A stretch of 64,000 nucleotides of DNA from the NCBI GenBank assembly GCA_964446285.1, contig CAYUNT010000001.1, positions 1-64,000 on the forward strand. The letters are read 5' to 3'. How positions within the stretch are numbered: the stretch's first letter is position 1; each line of letters starts with the position of its first letter. Source of the stretch: CAYUNT01 sp964446285 (GTDB lineage Bacteria; Sumerlaeota; Sumerlaeia; SLMS01; CAYUNT01). Shown one piece after another: positions 41,084 through 48,303 of this stretch. A program made the translations under genes and the position numbers. A model generated the notes under the pieces. That model saw only the letters and a program-made list of their open reading frames with translations, was not told where the DNA came from and did no database searches.

Positions 41084-42253
41084 CTATTTGTCCAGATACT
41101 GAATTTCGCCCATGACATCGTTCACGAAATCTTCGCCGGGCAGGCCCTTTTCCGCAGCCATCTTCCGATAGTCGTCGATGATAGGGGCAACGGCGGCCCG
41201 CCAGCGCTCGGATTCGTCGGCCGAAAGTGAAATCATCTGTTTCTTGAGTTCCTTGACAAACTCACGTCCGTCTTCGTCGGCCTTATCCCACGCAGCACCG
41301 TGTTTGTCCACCCACTCACGATTGACTTGCGTGATGATGGCCTGAATGTCCGCGGGGAGTTTTTCCCAAACACTTTTGTTCATAACGACAAACATGGCCG
41401 TCGTGTATCCAACCGCCGTGCTGTCGGTAACGCTCTGAATGACTTCTCCCTGTTTCCATCCCTTGAGGGTTTCAATCGGGCACAGCGTCGCGTCCACAAC
41501 GCCCTTCTGAAGCGCCTCGTAGGTTTCGCCCTGGCTCATGCCAACCGGCGCGCCGCCGAGCTTCTCGACTATTTTCGCCGAAAGACCTGTCGCGCGAACC
41601 TTCAATCCCTTGATGTCTTCGAGTTTTTCGACGGGTTTTTTCGAGGCTAGGATGCCCGGGCCATGCGCATGAACATAAAGAACATGCACATCAGACACTT
41701 CTTTTGGATTGTATTTTAGCACCATATCCGTGGCAACGCGCGTGGCGATGCGTCCGTTCGGATAGCCCAGAGGAAGATCAAGCCCTTCGAGCAACGGAAA
41801 ACGGCCTGGGGTATAGGCAAAGCAACTCATGCCAATATCAGAGATTCCTTTTACAACGCCGTCATAGCATTGCGGCGCTTTTGTGAGGGCTCCACAGGGG
41901 AAAACGGTGATCTTAACTTGTTCTTTTGTGCGCGCTTCGACTTCTTTGGCCCAATCGCAGGCAGTAATGCACTGAATATGCGTCGGCGGGAAAAAGATGC
42001 TGTAACGCAGATTGAATGTGCCTTTTTCGCGCGCCTGGAGAGCTGGCGCCTTTGAAGTTGCTTCTGACGTCGCTGCGTCCGCTTTTGCGGAAACCGGTCT
42101 TCCTTGCACAGCGGATTTTGCCTGGGCGTCCGCTTTGACCGGTGGCGCCGTAATTTGCGCTGTCGCCTGAGAGAATACCAATAGCAACGCCGCTGCCAGA
42201 ATACCCCCCAGCCAGCAAGTGCGTGTGCACCGAATAGAAGCTTGAGTCATCAT
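41084..42253 (-). CDS. dctP: TRAP transporter solute-binding protein (DctP family)
   Basis: A 389-aa periplasmic receptor. The signal peptide (TCWLGGILAAALLLVFSQATAQ) is followed by an unusual Ala/Lys/Thr-rich stretch of about 50 residues before the binding domain, which begins FNLRYSIFFPPTHIQC. Conserved features: ASKKPVEKLEDIKGLKVRATG with the ligand-gating Arg, GGAPVGMSQGETYEALQKGVVDA and YTTAMFVVMNKSVWEKLP. ATG 42253 is preferred over the TTG that opens the frame; GGGAG lies 10 bases upstream. The ligand is not predictable. Two neighbouring palindromes and a TTGACA box lie upstream, suggesting regulated expression. It heads the dctPQM operon. Confidence 0.93.
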   Translation of the reverse strand: MMTQASIRCTRTCWLGGILAAALLLVFSQATAQITAPPVKADAQAKSAVQGRPVSAKADAATSEATSKAPALQAREKGTFNLRYSIFFPPTHIQCITACDWAKEVEARTKEQVKITVFPCGALTKAPQCYDGVVKGISDIGMSCFAYTPGRFPLLEGLDLPLGYPNGRIATRVATDMVLKYNPKEVSDVHVLYVHAHGPGILASKKPVEKLEDIKGLKVRATGLSAKIVEKLGGAPVGMSQGETYEALQKGVVDATLCPIETLKGWKQGEVIQSVTDSTAVGYTTAMFVVMNKSVWEKLPADIQAIITQVNREWVDKHGAAWDKADEDGREFVKELKKQMISLSADESERWRAAVAPIIDDYRKMAAEKGLPGEDFVNDVMGEIQYLDK

Positions 42254-42324
42254 GGCAATCAATCTCCCGTTTGTTTCCGAAATTGGGAACCCTGCATAAG
42301 GACGTCCCTTGCGCCTGATCCCAA

Positions 42325-42353
42325 AAGATGAAAGGATGCATCGAAGGTGTCAA
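42325..42353 (-). promoter_or_regulatory. Candidate dctPQM promoter
   Basis: On the minus strand TTGACA (42353-42348) is followed after 17 bases by CATCTT. It lies roughly 75-100 bases before the dctP start and directly next to the two palindromes. Box quality is good for -35, modest for -10. Confidence 0.45.
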
Positions 42354-42360
42354 GCGATTT

Positions 42361-42404
42361 GGACATGCTCATGTATGTCCATCGAACATGCTCCAGGCAT
42401 GTTC
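42361..42404. promoter_or_regulatory. Two adjacent palindromes upstream of dctP
   Basis: GGACATGC-TCA-TGTATGTCC (42361-42380, imperfect) and GAACATGC-TCCAG-GCATGTTC (42384-42404, perfect arms) share the half-site GRACATGC. They lie 23 bases apart, just upstream of a TTGACA box for dctPQM and just after the glnS stop. Probably operator sites for a dimeric regulator; alternatively the second forms the glnS terminator hairpin, though no T-run follows. Confidence 0.55.
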
Positions 42405-42426
42405 ATTCGCCTATTGTGCCGGATTC

Positions 42427-44205
42427 TTATGCGCCTTGCTGCGATTTTTGAATCTTCGCCCAGGCGTCGCGCAGCGTCACCGTCCGGTTGAAAACCAACT
42501 TTCCGCCTGCCGAATCCGGGTCCGCGCAGAAGTAGCCCAACCGCTCGAACTGGAAGATCGCGCCCGGGGCCGATCCCGCCAAACTCGGCTCCACCCATGC
42601 CTCTGGAACGGTGATGATGGACTCCGGATTCAGATTGGTTTTCCAGTCCGCGCCCTCGGGAACATCGCTCGGATCGGGCTTGCTAAGGAGGTATTCGTAA
42701 AGGCGCGCCTCGGCTTTGAGGGCGTGGGCGGCAGAAACCCAGTGGAGGGTCGCCTTCACCTTGCGTCCGTCGGGGGAGTCGCCGCCGCGCGTGGCCGGAT
42801 CATACGTGCAGCGCAGTTCGACGATTTCGCCTGTTTTGGGGTCTTTCACGACCTCGCGGCAGGTGATGAAATAGGCGTAACGCAGGCGCACCTCGCGCCC
42901 AGGCGCCAGGCGGAAGAACTTCTTTGGCGGATTTTCCATGAAGTCTTCCTGCTCGATGTAGAGCACGCGCGAGAACGGCACTTTGCGGGTTCCAGCGGCG
43001 GCGTCCTCGGGATTGTTGATCGCGTCGAGTTCTTCGGACTTGCCCTCGGGGTAGTTTTCGATGACGACGCGCAGCGGACGCAACACGGCCATGCGGCGCG
43101 GGGCACATTTGTTGAGGTCCTCGCGCACGCAATCCTCAAGCAGCGCGGCATCGACGGTCGAATCGGCCTTCGCAACCCCGATGCGCCGGCAAAATTCGCG
43201 GATCGACGCCGGAGTGAAACCGCGCCGCCTCATGCCGGAAATCGTCGGCAGGCGCGGGTCGTCCCAGCCGCTCACGAGGCCCTCGCGAACGAGTTCGAGC
43301 AACTTGCGCTTGCTCATCACGGTATAAGTCATGTTGAGGCGCGCGAACTCAATCTGTTGAGGATGATACGCGCCGAGTTCATCGAGGAACCAATCATAGA
43401 GCGGACGGTGCGCTTCGAATTCCAGCGTGCAGATCGAGTGCGTAATGCGCTCGACCGAGTCCTCCAGCCCGTGCGCCCAGTCATACATCGGATAGATGCA
43501 CCATTTGTCGCCCGTGCGGTGGTGGCTGGCGTGGAGGATGCGATACATCACCGGATCGCGCATGTTGAGGTTTGGGTGGGCCATGTCGATTTTTGCGCGC
43601 AGCGTGCGCGAGCCATCGGGGAATTCCCCGGCACGCATCCGCATAAACAGATCGAGATTTTCCTCGACCGAACGGTTGCGATACGGGCTTTCGCGCCCCG
43701 GCTGCGTGAGGGTTCCGCGGTGCTGGCGGACTTCCTCCGAGTTTAGATCGCAAACGTAGGCTTTGCCCTTTTTCACAAGTTGCACCGCATATTCAAACAT
43801 CTGATCGAAATAATCCGATGCGAAATACAAGTGCTTGCCCCAGTCCCATCCGAGCCAGCGCACATCGCCGATGATCGACTGCACGTATTCATCTTCTTCC
43901 GTGCAGGGGTTTGTGTCGTCGAAACGCAAATGACACTCGCCGCCGAATTCCGACGCGATGCCAAAGTTGAGACAGATCGACTTCGCGTGTCCGATATGCA
44001 GATAGCCATTGGGTTCGGGCGGAAACCGCGTGACCACGCGCCCGCCCCACTTGTTGGTTTTCAGGTCATCGACAACGATCGAGCGCACAAAATCCGACGG
44101 TGCGGCAGGCTTGGCTTCGCCTGCTTTTTCGCCGGATTTTTCGGCATTATTATCCTTTTCCGGATAATTTTCCTTGGCGATGTGAGAAGAATCGGAATCG
44201 TTCAT
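42427..44205 (-). CDS. glnS: Glutaminyl-tRNA synthetase
   Basis: GlnRS (592 aa) charges tRNA-Gln. The class I signature is present as RFPPEPNGYLHIGHAKS (HIGH motif) and VMSKRKL (KMSKS equivalent), with HLRFDDTNPCTEEDEYV, YDWAHGLEDSVE-type active-site segments and the C-terminal beta-barrel anticodon-binding region. It therefore makes Gln-tRNA directly instead of through GatCAB. ATG 44205 begins a charged, low-complexity N-terminal tail of about 35 residues before DFVRSIVVDDL; the open frame extends 67 codons further into noncoding-looking sequence. There is no strong Shine-Dalgarno. It is upstream of dctPQM on the same strand but separated by 173 bases and palindromes. Confidence 0.95.
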   Translation of the reverse strand: MNDSDSSHIAKENYPEKDNNAEKSGEKAGEAKPAAPSDFVRSIVVDDLKTNKWGGRVVTRFPPEPNGYLHIGHAKSICLNFGIASEFGGECHLRFDDTNPCTEEDEYVQSIIGDVRWLGWDWGKHLYFASDYFDQMFEYAVQLVKKGKAYVCDLNSEEVRQHRGTLTQPGRESPYRNRSVEENLDLFMRMRAGEFPDGSRTLRAKIDMAHPNLNMRDPVMYRILHASHHRTGDKWCIYPMYDWAHGLEDSVERITHSICTLEFEAHRPLYDWFLDELGAYHPQQIEFARLNMTYTVMSKRKLLELVREGLVSGWDDPRLPTISGMRRRGFTPASIREFCRRIGVAKADSTVDAALLEDCVREDLNKCAPRRMAVLRPLRVVIENYPEGKSEELDAINNPEDAAAGTRKVPFSRVLYIEQEDFMENPPKKFFRLAPGREVRLRYAYFITCREVVKDPKTGEIVELRCTYDPATRGGDSPDGRKVKATLHWVSAAHALKAEARLYEYLLSKPDPSDVPEGADWKTNLNPESIITVPEAWVEPSLAGSAPGAIFQFERLGYFCADPDSAGGKLVFNRTVTLRDAWAKIQKSQQGA

Positions 44206-44505
44206 GGGAGCATCTAGGATGAAAATAAAGAATGATAGAAATCCATTCGCAAAATTATGCGATGGAATCTCAGACAGGAAATGAAAAACCTGTCTGGCCC
44301 GGCATTGTGCGCAGCGCGGGCGCGAAATCAACGCCGATTCAGCCTGCTTCTTGCGATGCGCACGCAAAACCCGAAGACCAGGATATATTGGGTTGCTGTC
44401 CCTCAATATCCTTCAATATCGTTCCTCAATATCGTCGCTGTTTCTCAATATCCGTGCAATGCCGTATTGACTCCGCGTCGAGGGCGGTGATACATAGTTG
44501 TCACA
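44206..44505. other. Intergenic region between glnS and the first toxin-antitoxin pair
   Basis: About 300 bases without a convincing gene. The right-hand 100 bases contain the TCAATATC repeats listed separately. Nothing identifiable was seen in the left-hand 180 bases, which should contain the glnS promoter. Confidence 0.45.
44403..44452. promoter_or_regulatory. Four TCAATATC direct repeats upstream of the toxin-antitoxin genes
   Basis: The octamer TCAATATC occurs at 44403, 44413, 44426 and 44445 (spacing 10, 13 and 19 bases). The array ends 54 bases before the antitoxin start and may be an operator for autoregulation by the AbrB-like antitoxin. Confidence 0.5.
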
Positions 44506-44760
44506 ATGATGCATCGCATGGAGGTGGCGCAGATGGTGAAGAGTTTTGTCAAACACGGAAACAGCATGGCCCTGGTGATCGAAAAGCCAATCCTCGATCT
44601 GCTGGGCGCGGACGCCGAGACGTCGTTCGACATTGCAACCGACGGTCAGGCGCTTGTATTGACGCCAGTGCGCGATCCCAAGCGCGGAAAGGCTTTTCGC
44701 GCCGCCCTCGACAGGGCCAATCGCAAGTATGCCAAGGACCTCGAACGGCTTGCGGAATAG
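44506..44760 (+). CDS. AbrB/MazE-like antitoxin
   Basis: An 84-aa protein with the swapped-hairpin AbrB fold of MazE-type antitoxins: VKSFVKHGNSMALVIEKPILDLLGADAETSFDIATDGQALVLTPV. The C-terminal 30 residues are charged and helical (RAALDRANRKYAKDLERLAE), the usual toxin-binding tail. The first ATG (MMHRMEVAQ) is used; a later ATG at residue 10 (MVKSFVKHG) would fit the family better. The Doc-like toxin gene starts 3 bases after its stop. It would bind and neutralise the toxin and repress its own operon, possibly at the TCAATATC array upstream. Confidence 0.82.
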   Translation: MMHRMEVAQMVKSFVKHGNSMALVIEKPILDLLGADAETSFDIATDGQALVLTPVRDPKRGKAFRAALDRANRKYAKDLERLAE

Positions 44761-44763
44761 GCG

Positions 44764-45153
44764 ATGCGCGTCATCTTTCTTTCGCTGGCGGAAGTGCTGG
44801 AGATTCATCAGGACCAGATCGCGCGCTATGGCGGGACGCCCGGCACGCGCGATCTGAACCTTCTGAAGTCCGCGCTGGCCATGCCGGCGGCGGCGTTTGG
44901 CGGCCGCTTCCTGCACACCGACATTTTCGAGATGGCCGCCGCTTATCTCTTTCACATCGTCCAGAACCATCCCTTCCTTGACGGCAACAAGCGTGTGGGC
45001 GCCGTCGCCGCCATCGTTTTCCTTTCGATGAATGGATGCGAGTTCGACGCGCTGGAGGGTGTCCTATATGAATGTGTAATCGCCCTTGCCCGCGGCGAGC
45101 AAACCAAAGCGGAGGCGGCTGTCTTTCTGCGCAAGCACGGCGAAAATTGTTAG
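44764..45153 (+). CDS. doc: Doc/Fic-family toxin (death-on-curing)
   Basis: A 129-aa Doc-family protein. The Fic signature is HPFLDGNKRVG near residues 75-85, the Doc form of HxFx(D/A)GN(G/K)R. FLSLAEVLEIHQDQIARYGG at the start is also typical. Doc of phage P1 phosphorylates elongation factor EF-Tu with this modified motif and stops translation. The motif is intact here, so the toxin is probably active. It usually pairs with a Phd antitoxin, but its immediate upstream partner is an AbrB/MazE-like protein, 3 bases away. A Phd-like gene follows 108 bases later, itself paired with a PIN-domain toxin. Confidence 0.92.
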   Translation: MRVIFLSLAEVLEIHQDQIARYGGTPGTRDLNLLKSALAMPAAAFGGRFLHTDIFEMAAAYLFHIVQNHPFLDGNKRVGAVAAIVFLSMNGCEFDALEGVLYECVIALARGEQTKAEAAVFLRKHGENC

Positions 45154-45210
45154 GTTCATTTTTTCGCAAGGCCACCTATCGCGGCGCGTCTTTCTTCGTG
45201 GTTGACTAAG

Positions 45211-45242
45211 GTGCGCACTAAGTGCACACTATAAGTGCGCAC
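45211..45242. promoter_or_regulatory. Palindromic operator upstream of the Phd-VapC pair
   Basis: A 32-base near-palindrome has outer arms GTGCGCACT (45211-45219) and AGTGCGCAC (45234-45242) around a central GTGCAC. It ends 19 bases before the antitoxin ATG, and TTGACT lies just upstream at 45202. This is the standard place for an autoregulatory antitoxin operator. Confidence 0.65.
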
Positions 45243-45261
45243 ATGAAATGGAGGCGCAATA

Positions 45262-45507
45262 ATGAAAGCAACCATTTTGGACATGCGGCGAAATCCCAAG
45301 AAAATCCTCGACGCGATTGCCGGTGGTGAGACGGTCACGCTCACCAACCGCGGCAAGCTCGTCGCCTCGATCGAACCGATCCGCGACAGCCAGCGCCCCA
45401 GCGCCGCCCAGCATGAGGCGTTCGGCCTGTGGGCCGATCGCCCCGAGATGAGCGATCCATCGGCTTATGTCCGCAGGCTCAGAAGGGGGCGCTTCGATAC
45501 TTTTTGA
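45262..45507 (+). CDS. Phd/YefM-family antitoxin
   Basis: An 81-aa antitoxin of the Phd/YefM type: MKATILDMRRNPKKILDAIAGGETVTLTNRGKLVASIEPI is the conserved DNA-binding N-terminal half, and the C-terminal half is the toxin-binding tail. The good ribosome-binding sequence GGAGG lies 11 bases upstream of the ATG. The PIN-domain toxin gene overlaps its last 41 bases in another frame, indicating translational coupling. A palindromic operator lies directly upstream. Confidence 0.88.
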   Translation: MKATILDMRRNPKKILDAIAGGETVTLTNRGKLVASIEPIRDSQRPSAAQHEAFGLWADRPEMSDPSAYVRRLRRGRFDTF

Positions 45508-45874
45508 CACCGATGTGCTGATCTGGGCGTTGCGCGGAAATACGCGCGCGGCCAAGGTAATCGACGAGGCGGATCGTCTGGCGCTTTCGGTAGTGAGTTA
45601 CATGGAGTTGCTGCAGGGCGCTCTCGACAAGCGAGACCTGCGCCTGATTAAGGCTTTTCTGGCGGACCTCGGCTTCCAGATTGTGCCGCTCTCGGAGAAC
45701 ATCGGCCACCGCGCATCGATTTACATTGAGGAATACGGCCTGAAGTCCAACCTCCGCCTTGCTGATGCCCTGATCGCCGCGACAGCCGCGGAGAACGAGA
45801 TGACTCTTTGCACGGCAAACGCCAAGGACTATCGGACCATTTCCGAAGTCGAATTGAAGGTGTTCCGCCCATAG
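45467..45874 (+). CDS. VapC-like PIN-domain toxin
   Basis: A 135-aa PIN-domain ribonuclease of the VapC type, which cleaves tRNA or rRNA when freed of antitoxin. Acidic metal-binding residues are seen in ILFDTDVLIW, YMELLQG and LRLADALIAATA, with the closing LCTANAKDY. The ATG at 45467 overlaps the antitoxin gene by 41 bases and adds about nine non-conserved residues (SAGSEGGAS) before ILFDTD. Homologues usually begin close to that motif, where an ATA codon follows GGGGGCGCTTCG; a non-standard start is conceivable but not shown. Here it is paired with a Phd-type instead of a VapB-type antitoxin. Confidence 0.9.
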   Translation: MSAGSEGGASILFDTDVLIWALRGNTRAAKVIDEADRLALSVVSYMELLQGALDKRDLRLIKAFLADLGFQIVPLSENIGHRASIYIEEYGLKSNLRLADALIAATAAENEMTLCTANAKDYRTISEVELKVFRP

Positions 45875-46066
45875 CCTTATTGGTTCGCTTTTCGCCTCGC
45901 CAGAAGCCCGAACGTGCGGATTCGGTTTGGGCTTTCCACCGCAACGGCCTGTGTGTATAGGGTTTGGGGTCAAGTCGGCGCTGGTTCGCGCTGGGCAAAA
46001 GTATCTGCGTGCCGCCCCGCAGATGCATTTGCTCCCTATTCCATTCTGTCTCTCCGGAACTTTTTC

Positions 46067-47128
46067 ATGAAGGCATGGCTTCGTTCTGTCTTTGGAATTC
46101 AGCAATCGGGCCTTCTCCTCGTCATTTTCGCGCTTGGGTGCGTGCTGGCATTTTTCGCCGGCCAGCACGAGGACCGTCTCACGGGAGAGATGGTTAATAA
46201 CTTCCTCAACTCGCATACGCTGCTTCAAACGGCGACCGACGCGAGTTTCTTCGCGCTAATGGCCATCGGCGCAACGCTCGTTATCATCTCGGGCGGGATC
46301 GACCTTTCGGTGGGTTCAGTTTATGCGCTCTCGGGCGTGACGATGGCGCTGGCGTTGCGGACGCTGACGCCCGGCGGCGGATGGGAGTCGGTCGCGCTCG
46401 GACTCGCTGTGTGCATCGGCGTGAGCCTCGCCTGCGGGCTTTTCAACGGCTTCATGATCGTCGGTTTGCGCGTGCATCCTTTCATCATTACGCTTGGGAC
46501 GATGTGGGTTTTCCGCGGAATCGCGTTTGTTTCGAGCGAGGCGCAGAGCATCCTTGTCCCAGACGCGCTCACGGGCGTTGTCAAGGCGCCGCTCGGCTTG
46601 GGCGAGACGCTCCATCCCGTGCCGTTGTTGATTATGGTGCTCGTAACGGCGGCGGGCGCGATTTACCTTTCGCGGACGGTGATGGGCCGCCACATCTTCG
46701 CCGTCGGGGGCAATACGGAGGCGGCGCGTTACTGCGGACTGCGGGTGAACCGCGTGCTCGTCGGGGTTTATGCGCTCTCGGGATTGTCGGCGGGCATTGC
46801 GGCGTTTCTCGGGTGCGGCTATTACGGGTCCTCCTCTTGCGCCGACGCCTCGGGATACGAGTTGTATGTCATTGCGTCGGCGGTTGTGGGCGGCGCGAGC
46901 CTGAGCGGCGGACGCGGAAGCGCCGTGAGCGCCACACTCGGCGCGCTCCTCATCATCCTCATCCGCCAATCGATCCGCACGCTGCGTCTCGACCAGAACT
47001 ACGAGTGGATCATCATCGGCTGCGCGATTGTAGTGGCGGTGGTGCTCGACCAATTGAACGCGCGTATGACGGCCCGGCGCATGTTGGGCGCGCGCGCCGC
47101 TGAAGCCGCCAAGGCACAGTCATCCTGA
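46067..47128 (+). CDS. Sugar ABC transporter permease (RbsC type)
   Basis: A 353-aa permease of the ribose/xylose/galactose class. Hydrophobic helices surround the characteristic ATLVIISGGIDLSVGSVYALSG, FNGFMIVGLRVHPFIITLGTMWVFRGI, GRHIFAVGGNTEAARYCGLRVNRV, YELYVIASAVVGGASLSGGRGS and the closing LDQNYEWIIIGCAIVVAVVLDQL. It starts at ATG 46067 with a weak upstream CGGAAC; the frame is open further but unlike the family. The permease gene comes first, followed by the binding protein (61 bases) and the ATPase (13 bases), an order different from E. coli rbs. Confidence 0.92.
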   Translation: MKAWLRSVFGIQQSGLLLVIFALGCVLAFFAGQHEDRLTGEMVNNFLNSHTLLQTATDASFFALMAIGATLVIISGGIDLSVGSVYALSGVTMALALRTLTPGGGWESVALGLAVCIGVSLACGLFNGFMIVGLRVHPFIITLGTMWVFRGIAFVSSEAQSILVPDALTGVVKAPLGLGETLHPVPLLIMVLVTAAGAIYLSRTVMGRHIFAVGGNTEAARYCGLRVNRVLVGVYALSGLSAGIAAFLGCGYYGSSSCADASGYELYVIASAVVGGASLSGGRGSAVSATLGALLIILIRQSIRTLRLDQNYEWIIIGCAIVVAVVLDQLNARMTARRMLGARAAEAAKAQSS

Positions 47129-47189
47129 TCAGGAGTTTATACACAGCAATTTACGCAATGAAGCGCCAATAATCGAAAAGGAGAATCCC

Positions 47190-48290
47190 ATGAAAACCCA
47201 ACTGAGAAGGCCCATTTTGCTGGTTCTGGCGGCCTGCGCCGCCTTTTGTCTGTCGCAATGCAAGTCGTCAGAAAGCGGCGGCAAAGCAAAGCCGTCCGGC
47301 GGTTCGGAAGTGAAGGCCGCCGCCCCCGCAAAAGCGGAAGCCCCCGCCAAATCCGGCGCGGCGGCGGCAAAAAAGTCGCTCCGCATCGCAATGATCGCGA
47401 AGAGTTCCACGAACCCTGTCTTCCTCTCGGCCCGCACGGGAGCCGAGGCGGCGGCCCGCGATCTTTCAAAGACGACCGGCGTCGAAATCACCATCGACTG
47501 GCGCACGCCGCCGACAGAAGATGGCCAGGTTCAGGCCCAACGCATGGCCCAATCTGTGAACGAAGGCGCGGACGCGATCCTGCTCTCGTGCTCTGACGCG
47601 GGCAAACTCACTGGCGCGATCAATGACGCCGTTGGACGCGGCGTGCCCGTCATGACCTTCGATAGCGACGCCCCGCAGTCGAAACGCTTCGCTTTCTACG
47701 GAGTCGATGATCTCCAGACCGGGCAGGCTGTCATGAAAGAACTGGCCAGCCAGCTCGGCGGCAAGGGCGCAATCGCCATCCTCGCCGGCAATCAGAACGC
47801 CCCGAATCTCCAGAAGCGCGTCGAGGGCGTAAAACAGGAGGCCGCCAAGTCGCCGGGCATCAAGATCGTCGGCGCATTCTACCACGCCGAAACGCCGCAG
47901 GACGCCGCCGCCGAAGTGCTGCGCGTGCAGGGCGCGTATCCGGAAATCAATGGCTGGGCGATGGTTGGCGGCTGGCCGCTCTTCACGACGACGCTCCTTA
48001 AGGACCTCGATCCGGCGAAGGTGAAAGTTGTGGCAGTCGATGCGCTCCCGGCCGAACTCCCTTATATCGAAAAGGGAATCGCACCCGTCTTGCTCGCGCA
48101 GCCGACATATCGCTGGGGGTATGTGTCGGTCGAAAAAATCGTGGACAAGATGATCCTTGGCAAAGAAGTGCCTGTCATCAATCGCATGGAACTCGTGCGC
48201 GTGAGCCGCGAGAACCTGGGCGAATGGGCGCGCCAACTCAAGGAATGGGGTTTCACCGACGTGCCGGAGTCATTCCTGAACATGAAGTAG
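47190..48290 (+). CDS. Sugar ABC transporter substrate-binding lipoprotein (RbsB type)
   Basis: A 366-aa periplasmic-binding protein of the RbsB/LacI-like fold. The signal peptide ends in a lipobox (FCLSQC), so it is a lipoprotein. A Lys/Ala/Pro-rich tether (about residues 28-60) precedes the domain starting LRIAMIAKSSTNPVF. Then ADAILLSCSDAGKLTGAINDAVGRGVPVMTFDSDAP and GYVSVEKIVDKMILGKEVP are typical. AAAAGGAGAATCCC before the ATG is a strong ribosome-binding site. It delivers a sugar or related ligand to the neighbouring permease; sugar identity is not evident. Confidence 0.93.
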   Translation: MKTQLRRPILLVLAACAAFCLSQCKSSESGGKAKPSGGSEVKAAAPAKAEAPAKSGAAAAKKSLRIAMIAKSSTNPVFLSARTGAEAAARDLSKTTGVEITIDWRTPPTEDGQVQAQRMAQSVNEGADAILLSCSDAGKLTGAINDAVGRGVPVMTFDSDAPQSKRFAFYGVDDLQTGQAVMKELASQLGGKGAIAILAGNQNAPNLQKRVEGVKQEAAKSPGIKIVGAFYHAETPQDAAAEVLRVQGAYPEINGWAMVGGWPLFTTTLLKDLDPAKVKVVAVDALPAELPYIEKGIAPVLLAQPTYRWGYVSVEKIVDKMILGKEVPVINRMELVRVSRENLGEWARQLKEWGFTDVPESFLNMK

Positions 48291-48303
48291 AGGCCGCGCC
48301 GCG

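Noticed and set aside
42328..43746. 472-codon frame antisense to glnS
   Set aside because: glnS is unambiguous on the other strand; the antisense sequence has no family features.
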